Source: Sphaeroforma sirkka
Taxonomy: Eukaryota; Opisthokonta; Ichthyosporea; Ichthyophonida
Length of the DNA: 24,744 nt
Assembly: GCA_001586965.3 (NCBI GenBank)
Contig: LUCW03000945.1
Span: 1-24,744 of the forward strand
Direction of reading: 5' to 3'
The translations under genes were made by a program, and so were the position numbers. The first letter of the stretch is position 1; each line of letters starts with the position of its first letter. Shown here piece after piece: positions 10,360 through 19,500 of this stretch. The notes beneath the pieces were generated by a model. That model saw only the letters and a list, made by a program, of their open reading frames with translations. It had not been told where the DNA came from and did not search any database.

Positions 10360-13300
10360 TCAAGTGATACTGCGGAAACTGTGGTTGTTCACTGAATTAT
10401 TAGGGTACGGCTTCGCCAGCATACTATTGCACACCCCAGCAGCGGCAAAAAGCACCTTTTTACCCATGGGGATGGTTATGAAGCGCTTAGCCTTGTCGTT
10501 CACACTCCTCAAGAACATACGCTCGCTGTTGTTCTCTGGGATACGTTTCCAATAGTTCTCGAGTATGTGCGCAGGGCAATCCATATTCGGAATCAGTTCC
10601 CCTACACACGAACATGCCGCTATGAGTAAACTCTGCTGGCCTGACCCGTCCTTGATTCGAGATTGAAGTATTTGGTCAGGCAAGGAGACGTGCAACTCTA
10701 GTCGCTTAGTCATGCTGTTAATCTTAGGCACCACATGGTTGCTCCTTAAGTGTGGAAGATCCTCCACTTTCAACTCCAACTTGACACATAACACTATTAA
10801 AACAGCCAGGCGGAGGGCCTGGGCATCACTGTTCCCGTTGTAAAGCTCATACAAATTACGCAGCATCACAAGTACATCCTCGGATGTAAACGACACAGGT
10901 TGCGTTTCCAGAGCCTTTGTGATCTTCTCTATAGCCGTCCTGTACAAGGGGTAAAGGTGATAATACCCTTTATGATACGGCAGCTTCGAGTTCTCCATCA
11001 ACATATTATGCAGAAAAGCCTTAGAGGTTTTGATCCCGCTCGCAGTCTTGAGTGTTTCCCATCGTATATTGATATACTTGGCCATGTGCTCGTCATCTAA
11101 ATCGGCCGCGGTCCACTTCATCTCTTCGTGCCACAATTTGTACTCCGTTCGGTATTTCCTGGCCCCCTTCAACGGAGGCATGCGTGCCTTTTTCTTCCTG
11201 CCACCCTTCTCAATGGCTTTTCCTTCCCCTTTCGCACCACCCACGCTCGAATCATTCTTCGCCTCCAAACCACTAGTAATCGACCCTTGGGCTGTCAGAG
11301 ATATGGCCTGCGTGTTATTGACATGCATACCATGAGCAAGTGGCAATGTCGCCGCGCTGGATGGTGGGTAGTACTGAGCATATTGCATGTACTCAGTATT
11401 TGCTGCCGATTCTACTGGTATGGTGTGTGGGTGCATGTGTGGAGGTACGCCGACCCCATACATCGGTTGTACGGGCACGACAGTTGATTGTTTCTCGGCA
11501 AATTGAGCTATTTTAGCCAGGGCACGTGTATACACAGGATACAAGCCAAAATTGGCCTCAATGTATGGTGGTTTTCCATTTTCTACCAATATATTATAGA
11601 CGAAGGCTTTCGCCGGTTCCAATTGCGTGCCGTTCAAGGTATTGAAACGTTCTTGTATGAAGTATGCAATCTTCTCATCCGTGATACTATCCGCGCCCCA
11701 CTTCAGCTCTTCGAACCAAATCTTACACTCGGTCATGTACCGTCGCGACCAGTCTGCATTCACGTTAGGCTCATTGCTTGCAACTGCGGTGGCCACAGGA
11801 GCTACTGGGTTTTGATTCTGATCCGTGGTCTGTGGTTGCACGTGTTGTAGCTGCGCCTGGGGTGGAGACGACACGATTGTATTCATAACAGTGGTCGTGG
11901 GCGAATGCGGGCCCGTGGCTGTACTTGGCTCATGTGGTGGGGGAGCCGCAAGCGCCAAATTTTGCTGATTCTCGTTCACTGCCGTATCCTGTGAGACTGC
12001 ATTCCCGGCAGGTACTGATTGTGGGTGTGCAGATGAACTCATGTGCGGCGGTGATGGGTTGCTTAGGGGTGGGTGGGTCGAACTACTTAGTGGTGGGTGT
12101 GCTAGGGTTCCGTCTTGAGTCTGTCCTGAGCCTTCATCAGTGTGTGATTGTGCGGTTGCATTCATATTTGTTTGTTCAGAACCATCCAGTTGCGGCTGTC
12201 CGGAATTATTGAGCTCGGAGTTGGGATATGCTATTTGCGCATATTCCTGTACCTGCACGTCTGCTGGCCCTACTTCTGCGTAAGCATACTCATAAGAGGG
12301 AGCAGGGTTGGGTACGTTACCACTTTCTTTTTTATACCCATTCTTGTACTCCGGAGCAGCCTCGATTGTATCCAGGGCCAACTTGTACTTCGGATACAGG
12401 TGACAATTGACTCTATGGTACGGTGGTTTGCCAGCTTCGATCATAACATTAAACACAAACGCCTTGGCTGTCTTGATACCGCTTCTGGACTTCAACATAG
12501 CCCATCTCTTGTTGATGTACATGGCTATATTCTCATCATTCGCGTCATCAAGTGTTAGCTTCAAATCCTCAAACCAAATCTTGTGCTCAGTTCCGTATCG
12601 CTTCGACCCCACAGGCACCACGCCAACATTTGCTTTTCCCTTGCCTACACGATACTTCACGACAGGTCCTTGCTGTTGCTCAGCTGTAACGTTGTGCATA
12701 GAACCATCCATTAGCACCATCCCTTGCGATATAGCGGGTTCAGTACTCTTCTGTTCCTCGACCGGCCGTGTCTCTGCACTTTGCATCTGCTCGGTATTCT
12801 GCATCCGCTCGACAGGCGCAGAATGCGAGGGGTCTACTTGATTATCCGATACCATCTCCTGCATCTCATGTACAGTCGCTTGACCGTCATGGCTTTCCAA
12901 TTGACAGGCAATAGTATCTACACCTCCATTCACAGCAATATCAAAGCTCTCATGTGCAGCATGTGCCCTTTCGTGTACATCAGGTGCCTGCGTAAGCCTC
13001 GCTACTTTATGTGCGTGTGCGTGTACCTCTGGATACTGTATTATGACACTCTCCTCACCACCGCGTACATCACCTCCCGTGCTGTCGCCTTGGTCAGTCA
13101 TCGACTCTCTATCGTCCCTTGGCCGTTTATATTGTGTCTGACCCGTTTGCTGATCTGTGTATATACCCGTGTCATTAGGAGAATTACCGTGCAACTGCTC
13201 GTCCATCGCAGCCATCACACCACCCGGCTCGTTTATATTCGTTAGCAGTGCATTTGGTGCGGCGTCAGTGCTCCCTTTTTTCCTCGGGACCGGTTTGCTC

Positions 13301-14172
13301 GCGTGACGATAATCATGTGATTCGGTGATAGTCTTAATAGCTTCAGTATACAACGGATACATGTGAAAATGCTTCTTTGTGTACGCCAGCTTCCCATTGG
13401 CCAGCAAAAGGTTGTATATGAAAGCTTTGGCTGTCTTGAAACCAGACAAGGTCTTCAGCGTATCCCACCTCAATTTCAGGTATGACGCCATGTTCTCGTC
13501 TGTTACACTCTCAGGCCCATGATTGAGTTCTGCAAACCAAATCTTATGCTCAGTAGGGTAGCGTCGCGTAGGATTTGACTGTGGCGTAGTGTTGTTCGCG
13601 TCTGTCCGTGTTGCACCTGGACTGGTCATACTATGGCTTAGTTGTGCATCAAAGACGCCTACATTGGGACTCATGTGTGCTATCGGTGTTTGTGCTGATA
13701 CGTTTTCTGGCATACTGGAATTAAACTCTGTGACATCCGCATGGCTATAACTATCACCACTCGCGTTACCGTCATCGCTCGCACGACCCACGGGTACATT
13801 GAACTTCATGAGTTCCCCATGATCATAATTTGGGTACTGTGCTTCGTTTTGTGCAGGCACAGATACTTCTCGTGCATCCGACATCCATTCTTTATGGGCG
13901 CCATTGTGACCTGTTTCCGCATCATCCAGTGGTTCAGATGGGTGTTCGGGCGCTTCCTGATGCATATGTGCTGTTTGGTGCATAGGCACTGTTTGGTGCA
14001 ACGGCGCTGTTTGGTGCATCGGTGCTGCCTGGTGTGTAGGTGCTGGCTGATGTAAAGGTGCGGTTTGGTGCAACGATGATGAGTGCTCTATGGACGAGTT
14101 GTGTTCTAAAGGATACTCGTGATGGACATCTTCTCCACCCTCGCCCACCCCGCCAGTCGGTCTGCTATACAT
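10360..14172 (-). CDS. 1270-residue intronless protein: four repeated domains plus degenerate Crypton-type tyrosine recombinase domain
   Basis: One uninterrupted frame starts at ATG 14172-14170, with an in-frame TAA nine codons upstream (14199-14197), and ends TGA at 10362-10360. Residues 35-76 are seven hexapeptide units of HQTAPL type. An ~85-residue domain occurs four times, at about 203-288, 524-609, 810-894 and 1005-1089. Its shared blocks are [RK]YxTExK[IL]W, a D-E-x-x-x-x-[YF] helix, AKAF-x-x-N and [HG]-[LM]-YP-x-Y. The linkers are Gln/His/Pro/Ser-rich. A GGRKKKAR nuclear-localisation-like patch precedes copy four. Residues 1093-1270 resemble Crypton/DUF3504 recombinases: CPAHILENYWKRIP, PMGKKVL, and NNHSFRSIT matching the H-x-x-R box. 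The box I Arg appears replaced by Lys and the chain ends before a catalytic Tyr. Copy four abuts this domain where the core-binding domain normally lies, so the repeats may be multiplied core-binding domains. I infer a domesticated, non-catalytic nuclear DNA-binding protein. A downstream splice adding more C-terminus cannot be excluded. Confidence 0.85.
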   Translation of the reverse strand: MYSRPTGGVGEGGEDVHHEYPLEHNSSIEHSSSLHQTAPLHQPAPTHQAAPMHQTAPLHQTVPMHQTAHMHQEAPEHPSEPLDDAETGHNGAHKEWMSDAREVSVPAQNEAQYPNYDHGELMKFNVPVGRASDDGNASGDSYSHADVTEFNSSMPENVSAQTPIAHMSPNVGVFDAQLSHSMTSPGATRTDANNTTPQSNPTRRYPTEHKIWFAELNHGPESVTDENMASYLKLRWDTLKTLSGFKTAKAFIYNLLLANGKLAYTKKHFHMYPLYTEAIKTITESHDYRHASKPVPRKKGSTDAAPNALLTNINEPGGVMAAMDEQLHGNSPNDTGIYTDQQTGQTQYKRPRDDRESMTDQGDSTGGDVRGGEESVIIQYPEVHAHAHKVARLTQAPDVHERAHAAHESFDIAVNGGVDTIACQLESHDGQATVHEMQEMVSDNQVDPSHSAPVERMQNTEQMQSAETRPVEEQKSTEPAISQGMVLMDGSMHNVTAEQQQGPVVKYRVGKGKANVGVVPVGSKRYGTEHKIWFEDLKLTLDDANDENIAMYINKRWAMLKSRSGIKTAKAFVFNVMIEAGKPPYHRVNCHLYPKYKLALDTIEAAPEYKNGYKKESGNVPNPAPSYEYAYAEVGPADVQVQEYAQIAYPNSELNNSGQPQLDGSEQTNMNATAQSHTDEGSGQTQDGTLAHPPLSSSTHPPLSNPSPPHMSSSAHPQSVPAGNAVSQDTAVNENQQNLALAAPPPHEPSTATGPHSPTTTVMNTIVSSPPQAQLQHVQPQTTDQNQNPVAPVATAVASNEPNVNADWSRRYMTECKIWFEELKWGADSITDEKIAYFIQERFNTLNGTQLEPAKAFVYNILVENGKPPYIEANFGLYPVYTRALAKIAQFAEKQSTVVPVQPMYGVGVPPHMHPHTIPVESAANTEYMQYAQYYPPSSAATLPLAHGMHVNNTQAISLTAQGSITSGLEAKNDSSVGGAKGEGKAIEKGGRKKKARMPPLKGARKYRTEYKLWHEEMKWTAADLDDEHMAKYINIRWETLKTASGIKTSKAFLHNMLMENSKLPYHKGYYHLYPLYRTAIEKITKALETQPVSFTSEDVLVMLRNLYELYNGNSDAQALRLAVLIVLCVKLELKVEDLPHLRSNHVVPKINSMTKRLELHVSLPDQILQSRIKDGSGQQSLLIAACSCVGELIPNMDCPAHILENYWKRIPENNSERMFLRSVNDKAKRFITIPMGKKVLFAAAGVCNSMLAKPYPNNSVNNHSFRSIT
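10363..10896 (-). other. Degenerate Crypton/DUF3504-like tyrosine recombinase domain
   Basis: Residues about 1093-1270. LRLAVLIVLCVKLELKVEDL occupies the place of the box I helix, where G-L-R-x-x-E is expected, with Lys in place of Arg. CPAHILENYWKRIPENN, then FITIPMGKKVL, then VNNHSFRSIT follow the C-terminal order of DUF3504 proteins (CPV..Y...P, then P-x-G-K-x-x-L, then TNHS-x-R-x-T). The His and Arg of box II remain. The frame stops three residues after that Arg, so the tyrosine helix is absent. Catalysis is therefore unlikely. Confidence 0.5.
10906..11160 (-). repeat. Repeated domain, copy 4, next to the recombinase-like domain
   Basis: Residues about 1005-1089. It begins RKYRTEYKLWHEEM, then DDEHMAKYINIRW, KTSKAFLHNML and HLYPLYRTAI. 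It follows the basic GGRKKKAR patch and ends only a few residues before the recombinase-like domain. That spacing fits a core-binding domain joined to a catalytic domain, and this copy is probably the ancestral one. Confidence 0.8.
11491..11745 (-). repeat. Repeated domain, copy 3
   Basis: Residues about 810-894. It begins RRYMTECKIWFEEL, then TDEKIAYFIQERF, EPAKAFVYNIL, GKPPY and GLYPVYTRAL. It is the most diverged copy: the SG-[FI]-KT block is replaced by TQLEP and is shorter by a residue or so. Confidence 0.8.
12346..12603 (-). repeat. Repeated domain, copy 2
   Basis: Residues about 524-609. It begins KRYGTEHKIWFEDL, then NDENIAMYINKRW, KTAKAFVFNVM, GKPPY and HLYPKYKLAL. It shares GKPPY with copy three. 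Confidence 0.8.
13309..13566 (-). repeat. Repeated domain, copy 1
   Basis: Residues about 203-288. It begins RRYPTEHKIWFAEL and continues with a TDENMASYL helix, KTAKAFIYNLL and HMYPLYTEAI. It is closest to copies two and four in the SG-[FI]-KT-[AS]-KAF block. In the recombinase reading this would be a helical DNA-gripping domain. Confidence 0.8.
13945..14070 (-). repeat. 18-bp coding minisatellite (seven units)
   Basis: Seven tandem 18-bp units encode hexapeptides of the form HQxAPx (HQTAPL, HQPAPT, HQAAPM, HQTAPL, HQTVPM, HQTAHM, HQEAPE). The plus strand shows a recurring TTTGGTGCA core. Such an in-frame minisatellite is likely to vary in unit number between individuals. Confidence 0.85.
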
Positions 14173-16512
14173 AATGGCTGAACAATATATTACTGTTTAT
14201 CCTGGCGCTGAAAGCAATTCACCTTCGCTGCTGGGTTAGATCTTAGCGGCACATCCAGCTGAAAAAGCAACCGCCCTGCAGGCCTGCCAAAGCGACTTTT
14301 TTTTTAACCTTCCACTGCTGCGGTGCTGTATGATAACAAACACCTTAGGAAGGCAGTTTGAGAAGATCGAGTAGATTGTATCGTCTCAAGCGTTTCTGGT
14401 TTATTAGAAGTGCTTGATGCGTTTAGGATTAGCCAGGTTTCACATCAGTTTACTACTCATATGTGTGTGGGGTTTTACTAAAAACTCGCCCCTTCTCTCA
14501 ATCCTTTCGCGGCGTACGAATCGTCGTGACTTGTTGTATTTCGACTGCGGGTCTGGGAGTTGAAGACTGCCCACTGCCCACCGATTAAACTGCCAACGGA
14601 CGCTGAAAACTCTGAAATACAACACAGTTATTTAGGGACGGTTTCCAATCTGATTGTTTGTAATTTAGAACTTAACTTTGTTGTAAACTACAGTTTGCAA
14701 TTGATAGCTTCCCGGGAGATCTAGCACGGGTATCCATATCAGCCATCCAATATGTCGTAAATAGACTCTGTATTTAAACCAGGTGTATATAAAACTGATC
14801 TTATCTTCGTTTTTAATCAATAAACCAATATGTACTTTATCAGGAAAAGGTCCGGATATCACACAACGCAAAACTGGTAGCCTTGAAATTTATGACCTGG
14901 TTTATCTTCCTAATTTGGAAGTATCTTTTTCGCGCGCAGTATCGTTTCTATTTTGTGTACTATATGTCAGTTTTTTCTATAAAGCAAAAGAGAAGCCTGG
15001 TATTACTATGTACTCCTACTACTAGAGGGTAGATGGGCGCCACAACACCACACGATAGATGATGAGTGTGTGTAATAGATAGCGAACTACGCTACCATAG
15101 TGTCTTGCAGTAGTTACAAACCTCATTAGATGTGTACGCGTGGAGGTAGGTGTTGTCATTAGCTCTATTTGCGTCTACTTCAAGCAGGTGGTTATGGTAA
15201 ATATAAAATAGCATCTCAAGGTTGTTGAACCGGAATAGAACACTGCCTAGATGAGTGAAGTGTGGTTGCCAGACCGGTTTCGTTCTGTTTCTTGTGATTA
15301 TATACGTTAGCCAAGAGAGGTCTGGCGTAATTACACCCGAGATACAGGTAGATTATGAAAAAGCATTGAATGCGACTCTCGTGTACTTGTGTATTAGCTG
15401 ATGATGGTGCGGACCTTTAGTACAACGCGTGTTTTACGCTCAACGCTTCACTGTCATCACTGACCACAGTATAGATAGTTCTACAGTTGCAGCATGTGTT
15501 TAAACTTTTTCGACTTCTTTGATTAGACACAGTAGTGTCCTATTGCGCCCTTGTACAGTGTAAATGGTATCATCTTCCGCCCTGATAGCCTGCAGTTTTC
15601 ATATGTATGTGGCATCCAAAATAAATGAATATGTAAATTTGTAGAAATACAGCTGTCGCTTGCGTGCATCCTTTGATGACATTATTCTATCCTCATCTGG
15701 TTGTGTTTACCAAAAATATTGTCAAAGTGAGTTTCAGTAATGTTAATAGAATTCCGCTAACTGCAATTTTGTATTCAGCTTGATAATCTCTCAGAGCTGC
15801 TAGCAGTAGACAGTGTATACATAACTAGTATTTATCCAGCATGAAGAAAAGTGCTAGGCTATAATGGCACCTCCAAATACTTTGCATCTTATGGACTGAC
15901 CGATACGTCCTGTGACCTATTAGTTATGTTCGGAGTTTTTCGTTGGTTTCGATTACTATCTAATCAGTTTCAGCAAGAAGGAACTCAAAAGTTTGTTTGA
16001 TGATTGTATGCTGTATACGAGTCAACATTTTGCTGCAAAGACTCTGGTATATATATAGGGCAGATTTGTACAATTCATTCTATTTTTCGAGTGGAGCTTA
16101 CGTCTTGATGACTTAAACATAATCTTATTGTGTTTCCGATATCGTGCACACAATATTTTTACCTGTCGGGACCATCCGCATCAGTCTGATGTTTAGCGTT
16201 TCGCGACACTTGCAATACATCACACTCGCACTCACGACGAATCGTAGAACTGCCCGCACTGTTGTACAGCCGAAAGCGTTATACCGAATATTGTAATTGC
16301 CGTGGTGTGATGACACGTGTTTATGAGAATTGAAATCAAGTTCAAGCCTTGGCAACAATTGAAGAGTAAAATATGATCATATAGCATTTTCAATCGTCGC
16401 ATCCTACAATCATAAAGTGATGAACAAAGAGGTTAGTTAGGCCAGTCCAGCTTGGTGATGGTAGCGCAGTTGATATGTCAATCAAATCGAGTGTCTATCG
16501 CATAGGTATACC
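14173..16512. other. Divergent intergenic region with both promoters
   Basis: About 2.3 kb separates the start of the minus-strand intronless gene from the start of the plus-strand ankyrin-PX gene. No convincing exon is present. A TATA-like TATATATATA lies near 16048, about 460 bp upstream of the plus-strand ATG, and a nine-T run lies near 14298. Both are too generic to assign. Short open frames here lack domain-like content. Confidence 0.5.
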
Positions 16513-19500
16513 ATGTCGACCCCTCAGCCCTCGCGGGGTGACCAAAACGACGGCAGTCGGAAACTAAAGAAATGGCTATTCGGGCCGCGTGTGACCGGCT
16601 CTGAGCTCGACATAGTCTCATCTCCCTCCACAATTGTGGGACATAAGGGACGGATGACTCGCTCGCAGTCGCAGTCACAGATAGACATGCCCCGAATCAT
16701 AGAAGGGAGTGCTGGTAAGTTGTGATACCTGAACAATGGCTATCGAGTAGTGTATTTTGCGGTTTTAAGACTGAGAGAGGAGTCTGCTTTGTTTCTCACG
16801 TGAAGTAGGACAGCCAATGTGCCGTGTGTTGAAGCAGAAATTAGCAGTGCGTGCGTATACATGTCTATAAATTGTTGTATGAATGTGCCAATATAGTTGT
16901 ATACCATATAGACACGGGCAAATGGTTTGTCATCTGTGAATAAAACGAATCGTAAGTGGATTGTAGTTGCATCTTTGTCGCTGTGAAGCTATTTCATTTA
17001 CCACTGCCATACGTGACCAACACAATCGGAGTGTGCATTTGCATGTGCTACTATAGCTCGTATATGAGCATGAACTTCTCAGTTGCCAAGTATGATTATA
17101 TTACGGTACATCTACTTGGCGGTGTAGCTAAGGCTTGTCTGTTTCACGATTTTAATATACATGTATGCAATAGTTTTATATGTAAATGAAGTGAATATAG
17201 CAGATGAATTGTTGATCTATCTGGAATAGTATTCAGCACATAACCGGATATGTATAGGTACAACCCAATCTCAGTCGAGATTAATATCATCCTCACCACA
17301 GCTGTTCTCCATTGCGCACCTGGCTGGGCGTTGTGTTTAGTTTGCTATATCTGTAATGAGAAGTCTGTTGCTTTGCATTCCTGGCGGAATTCTCGAGATA
17401 GATGGCTTGCGTTTGTGTCTAAGTCCTGACAAGGTGCGAGTCACGCATACCCACTGGTACTCATAATACATATAGATATATATAACAGATATTTGCGCGT
17501 ATCCAATGTTGAGTAAACGCTACATGCCAACATACCAACTCAAGTCTTATTTAATTTAAATTACCGATGACATGAGAACAGATATCGAAAAGCTGAAAGT
17601 CTGTCATGTGCGCGCCCGGTCTCAAGACTCTGCAGCCATCAAAAATAATATCGGCCTTGGGCTGAGAGTATTTAAGGAGTACGGAGCAGATGAGCGAGAG
17701 GGTTTGACTATCACTACGCCGATTCCCCCTTCTACCAAGCATGATCTGCGCAAAATGAAGGTATGCCATGGCAAATAAATCCTAGTCAGCTTTGAATCGT
17801 GGGTGAGTGATACACAATTTTTAATCTTCATCGCGGGTTAATGAAGCTAAACTTTGGCTGGGTTATTGTTGTCGTCTTCGATTTCTACATACTCGTCAAC
17901 CTTACTGATTTTTGCTTCGATTCTTGTGGCAAACATTCAATGGTTTTTGACGTCACTTTGCTAAAGGTCTTTAGCAGCAGGTCGTATGACGCCTTAAACG
18001 AACCTTCCGGTTGGGTGAAAGGCACCAGGCAATACTACAGTAGCAACACGCAAAAACCGAATACCAGCTGTAGCACAGATAACCTAGAAGATGGTCGACA
18101 AATCCGAGCCAGAAATATGCAGAGCATCCGCGAAACATTATATGGACCACAAAGGGATATGCGAGGCAGGAAACGCAAGGGCGAGGTGTGTATTCGTAGA
18201 AGCATTTATCAGATTTGTGACAATTATTCTCGTGCTCACCTGTTTTTCTCCAGATCGGCATGATCTCGAGTAACGCACCCTAAGTCAAATTCATATTATA
18301 ATATTCCACGCCATATATTTTCTAAGCGAGCGCCACTCGGACCATTAGCGTGTAACCGTATGAGGTACGCTTACCCTTTCGAGTCTTTGTGGTAGATATT
18401 AGGATTGAACAATTTCTCGGTGTATACTAAAACATCTTCTGGACGAGTATTTATGTCAATAGATCGAAATCTAAGCGTAGATCACCAAGTTCAAATTAGG
18501 GTTTTGCACACTTATATCATATATCATTGCAGCAGTATTGCGTCGATATTGTGTTGCAGATTACATGGTTTGGAAGTAGTATAGCAATACACTGTGATAT
18601 CTGTATCATATCACATCGGTTGACATGTCAACTCACAGCAGCCTCAAACATACTGTGGCTTATGTTGTACATTTATGTTGGGGAATCATACATAAATCAA
18701 TTTCCAGGGTTTTCCTGGACTCCGGCCTAGTAACATACTAACCTTGCAGCCTATCGCAAGTGAAGTCAAAGCGCATGTTGGTGGAAGATATTATCTCTCT
18801 CTCTCTCTCTCTCTCTGAAGTTACCAAACTATTTTAATACCACGATGATCTGACATACACTACTCCCTTTGACGCATTTTAAGTTGAAAATATAAGTACA
18901 GCCCGCCTTAGATGTGTTCGTGATCCATGCTAGAGGCAAATGCAGAGTCTTGTTGAAAATACTTCTGAGCCCTTACCACATGTCTCTTGACTGCAAGAAT
19001 ACGGACCTACAACTCGAATCGCCCAACACTGTAGCCTGATCTGACCCGAGTATGAAAGGCAATATAATTTCTCCCCATCACTACTTCCAAGTTCCCCAGC
19101 AAAGCCCTAAAGATCCCGCCCTCAACCGCCATGCGCAACGCAGGGAGTCTGCTCAAACCACCTCCATCGGAGTACCGACGCCGGGGAAATTCACCAGGTT
19201 AAGAAAACACCAAATGATATTGTGTATAGGCTTGTACTGTTATAGCCACATGCAAAGCGAACATGCGGTTTTGATATGTACATTTTTTTTCTGGCCACGC
19301 CACCGCTATCACCTACAACTGCCATCAAGTGTAGTATATAGCTCGGTAATCCATCGAGCTCTACCCACTTTCCACCTGTTAAAATTGTCGCCATGAATTT
19401 GTTTGATCTAATTCATTAGTTGGCATCTGTATCCTGTATGCTTACAGGAGAAAATCCGCTCGTGACCCAGGCGCGTGCCCATTCAACATCAATCACTTGT

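Noticed and set aside
11128-13245. Several plus-strand open frames of 95-173 codons
   Set aside because: All are antisense shadows of the large minus-strand gene, whose frame is continuous and carries repeated conserved motifs.
14783-15025. Plus-strand 80-codon open frame upstream of the ankyrin-PX gene
   Set aside because: It is AT-rich with no domain, no matching splice sites and no conserved features visible.
17971-17980. TTAGCAGCAG acceptor cluster as the start of the third exon of the PX gene
   Set aside because: All three AGs there put the exon out of phase with the preceding donor at 17760. The CTAAAG acceptor ending at 17966 keeps phase and extends the same frame.
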